A DNA stretch of 64,000 nt from positions 186,001-250,000 of the forward strand of contig CACKTD010000001.1 of the NCBI GenBank assembly GCA_902603055.1. The letters are read 5' to 3'. Below are positions 47,832-55,721 of this stretch, in pieces. The position numbers were made by a program, and so were the translations under genes. The notes under the pieces are model-generated. The model was not told where the DNA came from. It worked only from the letters and a program-made list of their open reading frames with translations, and did not search any database. Positions within the stretch are counted from its first letter, which is position 1, and every line of letters begins with the position of its first letter. Source of the stretch: Coxiellaceae bacterium. Its GTDB lineage: Bacteria; Pseudomonadota; Gammaproteobacteria; Comchoanobacterales; Comchoanobacteraceae.

Positions 47832-48575
47832 CTAGTTTGTAATATTATCGATGTGATTTAAAAGATACTGAATACTTTTGACTTTAAATGGGTCAAAAAG
47901 TCGATGCGTTAGTTTAAGCATAGGGGTTTCTGCCATGATGGCTTTTTTGATAAACGGTTGGGTACACTTATAATTTAAATTAAATGCATTCACATATTTG
48001 CTCATATCGTGATTTAAAGTGTTCCAGGTTGCGCGTGTAAAAGGATCAATTTGAAGTAACCGATCAAATTCTTGGTGAAAAATAAAATATTCTTTAGGGT
48101 TACTAATATCGATTTTTTTTTGTAGCGCTTTTAGGCGCGCTGTAAACAATTTTGTAATTTTTTGAATGATATCATTATTCCTTTTAGCTGCAATAAACCA
48201 ATTAGACATGGCGTGTATATCGGGATTAGAGAAATCAAATGCAAAAAAACCATTTTGAAGCTCATTACATAACCATTGATCCATTGGTTTTAAACAAAGA
48301 ACAGTTGGGTCCGTCCAAACACCGCCAAATTTTTCTAATAGTTTAAGACGAATAAAGACACTTTTTGTTTGATTGATGATGTATTGATTATTAAATAAAA
48401 TTTGAACAGTTGTTTTATCAAATTCAATGTAATTTTCTAGGTTGTCCATGGTTATACAGTGTATTTTCCAATCTGGATTTAGTTTTTTCCAAGAGTCTAC
48501 GCAAAAGGTGGTAATCCTTGGTGCATCATGCCAGCCTTGAAACCATAATGTGAAAATATTCTTTTCGATACCCAT
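47832..48575 (-). CDS. Capsular-polysaccharide-type glycosyltransferase
   Basis: 247-residue GT-A-fold transferase: IFTLWFQGWHDAPRIT, SWKKLNPDWKIHCIT, RLKLLEKFGGVWTDPTVLC. The last is the DxD region, here WTDPT at residues 87-91, as in the Caps_synth branch, which commonly has DxT rather than DxD. No signal peptide. It stands alone, without a surface-polysaccharide cluster. A secreted host-modifying glycosyltransferase is possible but unsupported. Confidence 0.82.
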   Translation of the reverse strand: MGIEKNIFTLWFQGWHDAPRITTFCVDSWKKLNPDWKIHCITMDNLENYIEFDKTTVQILFNNQYIINQTKSVFIRLKLLEKFGGVWTDPTVLCLKPMDQWLCNELQNGFFAFDFSNPDIHAMSNWFIAAKRNNDIIQKITKLFTARLKALQKKIDISNPKEYFIFHQEFDRLLQIDPFTRATWNTLNHDMSKYVNAFNLNYKCTQPFIKKAIMAETPMLKLTHRLFDPFKVKSIQYLLNHIDNITN

Positions 48576-48644
48576 ACCTTGTTTATATAGTAAAATAATC
48601 CAATTTCTGCCGTAATTTTTTTATTATTCATCTATAGTTAATGT

Positions 48645-49712
48645 ATGCTGAAATATCTAATTTATCGGTGTTTATTAATTATCCCCACGTTGTGGGCAAT
48701 TTTGACCATTAATTTTTTCATTATCCAATGTGTTCCGGGTGGACCTGTTGAACAGCTTTTAGCTAAATTAGAAGGCCATGGACAACAGGGCGTTTTAAAT
48801 AATACTGGTGATATTGTGGTTGGGCAAGGCGAGACGCGCTCTAAGTTGCCACAACATATTATTGATGAAATTAATAAAATGTATGGCTTCGATAAACCGC
48901 TTTGGCAACGCTACCTGATAACACTTAAAAATTACGCACAATTTGACTTAGGGGTCAGCTTTTCAAGACACATCAAAGTAACGGACCTTATCATTGAGAA
49001 AATGCCAGTATCTGCATCATTGGGTATATGGACAACAATTTTAATGTATTTGATTTCAATACCTCTAGGTATTAGAAAGGCAGTTCGACATGGTGCTCGA
49101 TTTGATATTTGGAGCTCAACATTTTTAGTTGTTGGTAATGTGATTCCACCATTTTTGTTAGGCTTAGGTCTAATTATTATTTTTTCTGGAGGGAACTTTT
49201 TAGATTGGTTTCCAATGCGTGGTTTAACCTCTGATAACTTTCATGAGATGAGTTTTTGGCTACAGGTACAAGACTATGTATGGCATTTAACTTTACCAAT
49301 TTTATCCATCCTTGTAAGTAGTTTAGCAGGCATTGCGTTTTTGACGAAAAATTCTTTTTTAGAGGAAATGCATAAACAGTATGTAATGACTGCAAAAGCG
49401 AAGGGTTTGAAGGAAAAACAAATTTTGTATGGGCACATTTTTAGAAACGCCATGTTAATTATTATTGCTATGCTTCCAGGTGCAATACTCATGATGTTTT
49501 TTAGTGGTTCTCTTATTATAGAAATTATTTTTTCATTAGATGGTTTAGGGTTATTAAGTTATCAGGCAACGTTACAACGGGATTTTCCTGTTGTGCTTGG
49601 AACATTATATTTATTTACGTTGTTGGGTTTGTTTGCCCGCATACTCGGCGATTTCATGTATGTCATAGTTGATAAACGCATTAACTTCCATAGTCAGGAG
49701 CACGAATCGTGA
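48645..49712 (+). CDS. yejB: Peptide ABC importer permease YejB
   Basis: Membrane subunit of the YejABEF-type oligopeptide importer, which in E. coli also takes up microcin C. Six helices, N-terminal FFIIQCVPGGPVEQLLAKLEG, long periplasmic loop, and the EAA loop MTAKAKGLKEKQILYGHIFRNA. 355 residues, typical for YejB. Overlaps yejE by 4 bp. Confidence 0.95.
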   Translation: MLKYLIYRCLLIIPTLWAILTINFFIIQCVPGGPVEQLLAKLEGHGQQGVLNNTGDIVVGQGETRSKLPQHIIDEINKMYGFDKPLWQRYLITLKNYAQFDLGVSFSRHIKVTDLIIEKMPVSASLGIWTTILMYLISIPLGIRKAVRHGARFDIWSSTFLVVGNVIPPFLLGLGLIIIFSGGNFLDWFPMRGLTSDNFHEMSFWLQVQDYVWHLTLPILSILVSSLAGIAFLTKNSFLEEMHKQYVMTAKAKGLKEKQILYGHIFRNAMLIIIAMLPGAILMMFFSGSLIIEIIFSLDGLGLLSYQATLQRDFPVVLGTLYLFTLLGLFARILGDFMYVIVDKRINFHSQEHES

Positions 49713-50707
49713 GTCGTTGGAAAAAGTTTAATGCTAATCGGCGTGCACGAAGATCGCTTTATGCATTATATTTTGTTATTTTTATATCATTGTTTGCAAA
49801 CTTTATTGCCAATGATCAACCCCTTATTGTAAAGGCGAACCAACGCTTTTTTTTCCCAGTATTATTTGAATACGTTGAAACAGATTTTGGAGGGCATTTT
49901 AAAACCCCTGTTGATTATCATTCCAATTATTTTAGTCAGTTGATCAAAAATTCTAATGGTTGGATGGTATGGCCACCAATTCCCTTTAGTTATGCTACAC
50001 ATGACTTTAAGTTAAAACAGCCTGCACCCGCACCACCTTCATGGAAACATTGGTTGGGAACGAATGATCGTAATCAGGATGTTTTAGCTAATCTTATTTA
50101 CGGAGTGCGTATTTCCTTATTATTTGGAGTAATTTTAACACTGCTTACAACACTATTTGGTGTATATCTTGGTGCTATTCAAGGGTACTATGGCGGTAAG
50201 ATCGATTTGTATGGTCAGCGCTTCATTGAAATATGGACTGGGTTGCCATCCCTGTATATTTTAATTATTTTATCAAGTTTTTTCAGCCCTGGTTTTTGGA
50301 CACTGATTTTGGTTATGTTTATCTTTGGTTGGCCTAGTTTGGTGAGTGTTGTTCGTGCAGAGTTTTTGAAAGGTCGCGGTCTAGATTATGTTACAGCGGC
50401 TAAAGTCATGGGGGTATCTAACAATCGAATCATGTTTAAATACATTCTACCTAACGCCATGGTTGCAACGCTTACATTACTGCCATTTATTCTTACTGAG
50501 AATATTGCAGCATTAGCAGCGTTAGATTTTTTAGGATTTGGGTTGCCTGCTGGCTCCCCATCATTAGGAGCGTTGATTAGCCAAAGTAAGAGTAACTTAC
50601 ATGCTCCTTGGATGGGGTTAAGTGTCTTTTTTACAATGTCTACTCTATTGACATTATTAATATTTGTTGGAGAGGGTGTGCGAGATGCATTCGATCCGAG
50701 AGTGTAA
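49709..50707 (+). CDS. yejE: Peptide ABC importer permease YejE
   Basis: Second permease, 332 residues. Characteristic YejE inserts: NDQPLIVKANQRFFFPV, PPIPFSYATHDFKL and HWLGTNDRNQDVLANLIYGVR; EAA loop TAAKVMGVSNNRIMFKYILPNA. GTG start overlapping yejB. Two bp separate its stop from the yejF start. Confidence 0.95.
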   Translation: MSRWKKFNANRRARRSLYALYFVIFISLFANFIANDQPLIVKANQRFFFPVLFEYVETDFGGHFKTPVDYHSNYFSQLIKNSNGWMVWPPIPFSYATHDFKLKQPAPAPPSWKHWLGTNDRNQDVLANLIYGVRISLLFGVILTLLTTLFGVYLGAIQGYYGGKIDLYGQRFIEIWTGLPSLYILIILSSFFSPGFWTLILVMFIFGWPSLVSVVRAEFLKGRGLDYVTAAKVMGVSNNRIMFKYILPNAMVATLTLLPFILTENIAALAALDFLGFGLPAGSPSLGALISQSKSNLHAPWMGLSVFFTMSTLLTLLIFVGEGVRDAFDPRV

Positions 50708-50709
50708 TC

Positions 50710-52248
50710 ATGTTAACGATTAAAGATCTTAATATATTTGATGAACATACTGATGTGTTGGTTGAAAACGCCTCTTTTGATTGTTATCCCGGAAAAATTA
50801 CGGGAGTCGTTGGAGAAAGTGGCTCAGGTAAAACATTGACTATGTTGGCTGTAATGGGATTACTCCCAAACAAAATCAATATGCGTTCACAAGCAATCAC
50901 ATGGTATGAACAGGATTTAACTTTGTTGTCTGAAAAAGAATATTGCCAATGGCGTGGCAACAAAGTGAGCATGATTTTTCAAGATCCAATGAATGCGTTT
51001 AACCCATTACATACTGTTGGTCGACAGATAGCAGAAATGTTAAAAGTGCATCGTTATAATAATGACATTAAAAAAAAGGTCCTAAATTTATTAAAAGAAG
51101 TAGAGTTTGATAATCCTGAGACAATCTATGCTGCATACCCACATGAATTAAGTGGTGGTCAGCAGCAACGTGCATTAATTGCAATGGCCATTGCCAATAA
51201 TCCAGAAATATTAATTGCGGATGAACCCACAACAGCACTGGATAGTTATAGTAAAAATCAGATACTGGATCTTCTGAAAAAAGTGATGATTGAGCATGAT
51301 ATGTGTTTGATTATTGTTTCGCATGATATTGCAAGTATTATGAAGTATGCAGACCAATTGGTAGTGATGCGATCTGGTCAGGTACTCGAATTTAGACCCA
51401 CTGAAGAAATTCTCATGGATCCACAAGTTGCTTATACTCAATCTTTGTTAGAGCCACGACCTTGTTTAGTTGAAAACACTGTTTCTGAAGAGCAAGCATT
51501 AACTGTCAAGGATCTTACAGTGCGTTTCAAGACATCAAAAGTATTTAGTTTTGAGACGACTCAGCAATCAGCTATTAAATCAATGTCATTTGATTTAAAG
51601 CAGGGTGAGTGTTTAGGGGTTATTGGGCAGAGTGGCGCTGGTAAAACGACCTTAGCAAAAAGTTTGTTAAAGCTTTTACCTATTGATGGTGAGATTTTAT
51701 TGAAAGGACTTAATTGGTCGCAGTTATCACAACGGGCATGTTTACCTTACAGGCATAAAATTCAAATGGTTTTTCAAAATCCATTTGCTAGTTTGTCTCC
51801 ACGTATGAATGTTTTTGAAATCATTGCGGAAGGTTTAATGGTTCAAAAGACATTTAATATTCAGACTATTCGCGAACGAGTCATTAAGGTGATGGAGGCG
51901 GTGCAACTGGATCCAAAGACACAGCATAAGTATCCACATGAGTTTTCGGGTGGCCAAAGACAACGCATTGCAATAGCACGTTCTTTAGTGTTGGAGCCAG
52001 ATATTTTGATTTTAGACGAACCAACAGCAAGCTTAGACCGAATTGTTGGGGATGCCATTTTAGCTTTACTAGCAAAAATCCAGCAGAACTTTGGTATCAG
52101 TTATCTTTTAGTTAGTCATGATATGAGTGTGATTCAGTCGTTATCACATCGTGTCATGGTGATTGACAAAGGCTCTATTATTGACATGGGTACGTTGGAC
52201 GCTTTACGGGGATCTGTTCATGAGGTCACTCGGAAGATGCTGATCTAG
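50710..52248 (+). CDS. yejF: Peptide ABC importer ATPase YejF (two ABC domains)
   Basis: Two nucleotide-binding domains in one chain of 512 residues. First: GESGSGKT, LSGGQQQRAL, LIADEPTTALD. Second: GQSGAGKT, FSGGQRQRIA, ILDEPTASLD. Drives the YejBE channel. Start taken at ATG 50710 directly after yejE; an upstream frame from 50608 would overlap it by 100 bp and is rejected. Confidence 0.95.
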   Translation: MLTIKDLNIFDEHTDVLVENASFDCYPGKITGVVGESGSGKTLTMLAVMGLLPNKINMRSQAITWYEQDLTLLSEKEYCQWRGNKVSMIFQDPMNAFNPLHTVGRQIAEMLKVHRYNNDIKKKVLNLLKEVEFDNPETIYAAYPHELSGGQQQRALIAMAIANNPEILIADEPTTALDSYSKNQILDLLKKVMIEHDMCLIIVSHDIASIMKYADQLVVMRSGQVLEFRPTEEILMDPQVAYTQSLLEPRPCLVENTVSEEQALTVKDLTVRFKTSKVFSFETTQQSAIKSMSFDLKQGECLGVIGQSGAGKTTLAKSLLKLLPIDGEILLKGLNWSQLSQRACLPYRHKIQMVFQNPFASLSPRMNVFEIIAEGLMVQKTFNIQTIRERVIKVMEAVQLDPKTQHKYPHEFSGGQRQRIAIARSLVLEPDILILDEPTASLDRIVGDAILALLAKIQQNFGISYLLVSHDMSVIQSLSHRVMVIDKGSIIDMGTLDALRGSVHEVTRKMLI

Positions 52249-52295
52249 TAATAATTTGGTGTGGTTTTTTCTTAAAAACATGCTAGTTTAATCAT

Positions 52296-54068
52296 ATGCA
52301 TTGTATATTAAAGGTAGTATTAGGTGTGATTTTGATGGGTTTGGCTTGGAGTCAATCCTGTGTAACTGCGATTTCCAAATACGATTCTCCCAAATACCCA
52401 GCTGACTTTACACATTTTAGTTATGTCAATCCGTCTGCTCCTAAAAAAGGTGAGCTTGTACGCCATGCCCTTGGTGGGTTTGATTCTTTCAATGCATTTA
52501 GTCCTCAGGGTATGCCTGCAGTAGGGCTCAGCTTACTGTATGACTCTTTAATGGTGCCATCCTATGATGAGCCTGCATCTCGTTACGGGTTGTTAGCCCA
52601 GTGTGTGGAAATAGATTCTGATAAGAAGTGGATTCGCTTCACTCTAAATCCAGAAGCGCGTTTTAATGATGGTACGAGCGTTGAAGCGAAAGATGTTGTT
52701 GCAACGTTTAATTTATTATTAAAAGAGGGTCGTCCTCATTTTAAAATTTATTTGGACATGATTGATGAAATACAAATAGTTAGTCCATCTCAAGTTGAAT
52801 TTCGGTTTTCTAAGCCCTTTGAAGTTGATACACTATTTTTAATTGTGGATGTGCCGATCATGTCCCAAAGTTATTGGTCACAACATGATTTTAAAAAAGG
52901 TGTATTGGATAAGCCATTAGGAAGTGGCCCATATACGATTGGTGAATTTAAGCCAGGTAATCAGATTACTTACAATCGGGTTGAAAACTATTGGGCTAAA
53001 AATCACCCGACACGTCTTGGGCAATTTAACTTTAATCAGTTAAAGTGGGTTTACTTTAAGGATGATACCGTTGCCTTTGAGGCATTTAAATCACATGTCT
53101 ATGATCTTAGGGTGGAGCATCGATCAAAGTTATGGGCAACTGGGTACCAAGGTCCGGCATTTGAGGGTGATCAGATTATTAAAAAAGAGGTTGCTAATAG
53201 AGAGCCACAAGGTATGCAAGGTTTTGTCTTCAATACACGCAGACCCATATTTAAGGATCGCATGGTTCGTAAAGCTATTGGTATGGCATTTGACTTTAAT
53301 TGGGTCAATCGCAATTTATTTTATTCGCAGTATCAACGAGCAACCAGTTATTTTAATAATAGCGATCTGTCAGCACCCATTCGAGTAACGCCACAACAAC
53401 AAAAAGTTTACTCTAAACTGAATAAGCAACTACCCCAGGGATTTTTAACGGATGAAATATATTTTCCTGACCCTGAAAATGAAGCACAAATGCGGGCACA
53501 GCTTATTGAGGCATCAAGTTTACTGGAGCGAGCAGGCTGGGTAGTAAAAGATGGTATTCGAGTAAATCAGGTAACCGGAGAGCGCTTGATTTTTGAAATA
53601 CTAATTACTCAGGCGTCATTTGAGAGAATAATTCTTCCTTACCAAGCAAATTTAAAAAAACTGGGCATTGATGTTTTAATTAAAAAAGTAACACCATCTG
53701 AGTATGTATATCGACTTCGTAACTTTGACTTTGATGTTACGACCTATGTTTTTTCTGGGAATTTAACGCCTGGTAAGGAATTGTATGATTACTGGTCCTC
53801 TCGAAGTGCTAAGATACATGGCTCTCAAAATATTTCAGGCGTGGAAGATCCAATCATTGATATGTTGGTAGCGCAAGTAAATGAAGCAAAATCTCGAAAT
53901 GAACTCAGAAATGCAACACAGGCCTTGGATCGATATCTAATGTGGCAATATTTGGTTGTGCCGCAGTGGTATACAGACGTGTATCGTCTTGCCTATTGGA
54001 ATCAGTTTCAAATGCCCCCAGTTACACCCCCTTACGAGCTCGGTATAGAGACATGGTGGTCGAAATAG
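52296..54068 (+). CDS. yejA: Peptide-binding protein YejA
   Basis: Periplasmic substrate-binding protein, 590 residues, with signal peptide (ILKVVLGVILMGLAWS) and SBP family 5 core: RHALGGFDSFNAFSPQG, WIRFTLNPEARFNDGTSVEAKDVVATF, LGSGPYTIGEFKPGN. In E. coli yejA heads the operon; here it closes it, 47 bp after yejF. The last housekeeping gene before the Dot/Icm locus. Confidence 0.94.
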   Translation: MHCILKVVLGVILMGLAWSQSCVTAISKYDSPKYPADFTHFSYVNPSAPKKGELVRHALGGFDSFNAFSPQGMPAVGLSLLYDSLMVPSYDEPASRYGLLAQCVEIDSDKKWIRFTLNPEARFNDGTSVEAKDVVATFNLLLKEGRPHFKIYLDMIDEIQIVSPSQVEFRFSKPFEVDTLFLIVDVPIMSQSYWSQHDFKKGVLDKPLGSGPYTIGEFKPGNQITYNRVENYWAKNHPTRLGQFNFNQLKWVYFKDDTVAFEAFKSHVYDLRVEHRSKLWATGYQGPAFEGDQIIKKEVANREPQGMQGFVFNTRRPIFKDRMVRKAIGMAFDFNWVNRNLFYSQYQRATSYFNNSDLSAPIRVTPQQQKVYSKLNKQLPQGFLTDEIYFPDPENEAQMRAQLIEASSLLERAGWVVKDGIRVNQVTGERLIFEILITQASFERIILPYQANLKKLGIDVLIKKVTPSEYVYRLRNFDFDVTTYVFSGNLTPGKELYDYWSSRSAKIHGSQNISGVEDPIIDMLVAQVNEAKSRNELRNATQALDRYLMWQYLVVPQWYTDVYRLAYWNQFQMPPVTPPYELGIETWWSK

Positions 54069-54087
54069 CTTTATTTTAAGCCTAATC

Positions 54088-54104
54088 AATGCTAATATAG
54101 CATT
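54088..54104. promoter_or_regulatory. Perfect inverted repeat before the 54106 gene
   Basis: AATGCTA-ATA-TAGCATT, 7-bp arms with 3-bp centre, ending one base before the ATG at 54106. Could be an operator or an RNA hairpin occluding the start. No ribosome site lies between it and the start codon. AT-rich chance occurrence cannot be excluded. Confidence 0.35.
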
Positions 54105-54105
54105 A

Positions 54106-54741
54106 ATGATAAGTAAAATAATTAAACAGCTACTTCCTGAAAGTTTTCAAATAGATCCTAATGATGAGGAATTAAAGGTACTAATAAAGAAATATGTAGA
54201 CTATATTGCAGCTAAGCAAGATGGTTTAGGCGTAAATGATTCCGAAAACTTTCTTAAAATTCTCTCTTTTTGGAGTAATGAGCTTATCACAAGAGAAAGG
54301 CTCTGGAGAGGTTTAGATTCCGATCCTAAAGATGAGCGAGAGCAATTTCTAAATAAGATCACGAAAGGCTTATATGGTGAGGAAGAATTTCTTAGAAAAC
54401 TTGAAAATCTTTACCCAAAGCTCCAATTTAATAATCTGAGTGATCAAGAATACAAAGATATTGTTGAATACTTGAAAAGTGATGAAATAACCCAAAAAAC
54501 AGCACCTGAAAAACTCCCTCGTGTTGACAGCAACAATGTTATTCTAACAGAAAAGAAAACACCCCATAGTAAAAAGCCTCAAACAAGCTCAGATAATAAT
54601 AATAATTATAATTATTATTTGAATTTATTTATTTTTTTATTAGTGATGTGTTTTGTGTTTTTATCAAAGATTTGTAGTATTTTAGCTGAAATAATCGATA
54701 GTTTTATCCAAAATCAGTCTTTTCCCTCTCATAGTCGCTAA
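54106..54741 (+). CDS. Hypothetical protein with C-terminal membrane anchor
   Basis: 211 residues, no family recognised. Residues 1-125 are charged and helical (KELKVLIKKYVDYIAAKQ-like pattern; KSDEITQKTAPEKL), 140-165 are a Ser/Lys/Asn-rich linker with an Asn/Tyr run, and 170-195 is a single membrane helix (LNLFIFLLVMCFVFL) followed by a short tail, so tail-anchored topology is predicted. Located between yejA and the Dot/Icm genes, where Legionella keeps icmT and icmS; it resembles neither. May be a lineage-specific accessory protein or an effector. Confidence 0.6.
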   Translation: MISKIIKQLLPESFQIDPNDEELKVLIKKYVDYIAAKQDGLGVNDSENFLKILSFWSNELITRERLWRGLDSDPKDEREQFLNKITKGLYGEEEFLRKLENLYPKLQFNNLSDQEYKDIVEYLKSDEITQKTAPEKLPRVDSNNVILTEKKTPHSKKPQTSSDNNNNYNYYLNLFIFLLVMCFVFLSKICSILAEIIDSFIQNQSFPSHSR

Positions 54742-54771
54742 CAAAAACCAAAACTTGCATAAATTAATCTT

Positions 54772-54798
54772 TTGAACTACTATAAATTGTAGTATACT
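54772..54798 (+). promoter_or_regulatory. Promoter/operator-like region before the small acidic gene
   Basis: Contains TTGAAC (54772-54777) and TATACT (54793-54798) with a short 15-bp spacer, overlapped by the inverted repeat ACTAC-N8-GTAGT (54776-54793). The repeat occupying the spacer looks like a repressor or activator site at the start of the secretion operon. Box matches are moderate. Confidence 0.35.
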
Positions 54799-54821
54799 TA
54801 TATTATAGAGAAAATTTCATT

Positions 54822-55013
54822 ATGGCTATAAACAACATACAAGATAATCTAAGAGAAGCTAGAGATGCCCTTGAGGATGCAAAGGCTAAGTCTGGTCTTG
54901 ATTTAGAAAATTTAAGTCCAAACTTAGACAGTGCTGTAGACCTTAATAAAACAAATACTAATGAATCTAGTGTATCTCCCGAGTCTACACCATCTGGTCC
55001 ATCCGGACCGTAA
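54822..55013 (+). CDS. 63-residue acidic protein, candidate IcmR functional homologue
   Basis: Sits immediately upstream of icmQ, the position where Legionella species carry icmR or an unrelated-sequence functional replacement (FIR genes), known to bind IcmQ as a chaperone. The product fits what is known of that group: small, acidic, with an amphipathic helical N-terminal half (IQDNLREARDALEDAKAKSG) and a low-complexity Ser/Pro/Thr tail (SPESTPSGPSGP). No sequence similarity to IcmR (120 aa) is visible, and it is shorter. No strong ribosome site. Assignment rests on position and general character only. Confidence 0.55.
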   Translation: MAINNIQDNLREARDALEDAKAKSGLDLENLSPNLDSAVDLNKTNTNESSVSPESTPSGPSGP

Positions 55014-55070
55014 GGCCAATACAACCAATTTTAATTTACATTTATAGCATAGACAATTTTAGATATATCG

Positions 55071-55076
55071 TATAAT
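55071..55076 (+). promoter_or_regulatory. -10 box positioned for a leaderless icmQ transcript
   Basis: Perfect TATAAT 8 bp before the icmQ ATG, so transcription would start at or next to the codon. Only a weak -35 (TAGACA, 15 bp spacing) is present. No Shine-Dalgarno precedes icmQ, consistent with leaderless translation from this promoter, or with low-efficiency read-through translation. Confidence 0.4.
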
Positions 55077-55084
55077 CTAAAAAA

Positions 55085-55669
55085 ATGTCTGTTATCAAAG
55101 ATCCAGAAGTCGAAAAAATCAAGCAAGAGGAAGCAGAATACAAAAAGCTTCTTGAGCTAAATGAACACAAAGGTTGGACTGTGTCCAACGTCATGAAGGT
55201 CTATCATAAGCGTTTTCTTAAGGTTTTAGATGCTGCAAAAAAAGTCTATGAGTTAGGACAAGAGTACTTGTCTTCAAAGGTTGATATCAAGAGCATTCAG
55301 GATCGTCCAGGTTACAAAAAGTTATATGTTGTTTTATTCCAGGTTGACGGAAGTAATATGTTACGCTGGGAAGTACTTTTAAAATCCATTAAATCCATCA
55401 CCAGTGGTCGCCCTATTTTTGAAGAAGAGGAAGCTGCACGTGTTGCTTCCACCCGAACAGGCAATAGTAAAACGGGTTATGTGTCGATCTGGGTAAATGA
55501 GATGAATATTATTGATACGCCAGCAACGCTTGCTTTAAAAGATGTCAATGGTTATAAAATTGTAACATTACGCCAAAATTCTTTAAATCCAGCCAATATT
55601 ATTTATTTTGTGCATGGTACCGATGTCATTTATGATTATGTGAATTATAAATTAATTAGAAAAAATTAA
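55085..55669 (+). CDS. icmQ: Type IVB secretion protein IcmQ
   Basis: 194 residues, close to the 191 of L. pneumophila IcmQ, a membrane-interacting, NAD-binding cytosolic component of Dot/Icm that pairs with IcmR. Helical N-terminal part followed by an alpha/beta C-terminal domain: KKLYVVLFQVDGSNMLRWEV, ISGRPIFEEEEA-like segment (ITSGRPIFEEEEAARVAS), GYVSIWVNE and the terminal YFVHGTDVIYDYVNYKLI. Order icmQ-icmP-icmO downstream confirms the call. Confidence 0.9.
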   Translation: MSVIKDPEVEKIKQEEAEYKKLLELNEHKGWTVSNVMKVYHKRFLKVLDAAKKVYELGQEYLSSKVDIKSIQDRPGYKKLYVVLFQVDGSNMLRWEVLLKSIKSITSGRPIFEEEEAARVASTRTGNSKTGYVSIWVNEMNIIDTPATLALKDVNGYKIVTLRQNSLNPANIIYFVHGTDVIYDYVNYKLIRKN

Positions 55670-55696
55670 TTACTAGCTTTTATCTTTCCTTATACA

Positions 55697-55705
55697 TGTT
55701 ATAAT
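55697..55705 (+). promoter_or_regulatory. Extended -10 promoter before icmP
   Basis: TGTTATAAT, a perfect TGnTATAAT extended -10, in the 52-bp gap after icmQ. Predicted start near 55712 leaves a leader of about 10 bases that includes GGGAAGG. No -35 is needed for this class. Suggests icmP onward can be transcribed separately from icmQ. Confidence 0.55.
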
Positions 55706-55721
55706 GCTTGCGGGAAGGTAT

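Noticed and set aside
50608-50709. N-terminal extension of yejF
   Set aside because: Would overlap yejE by 100 bp and adds sequence unlike any ABC ATPase; ATG 50710 is the natural start.
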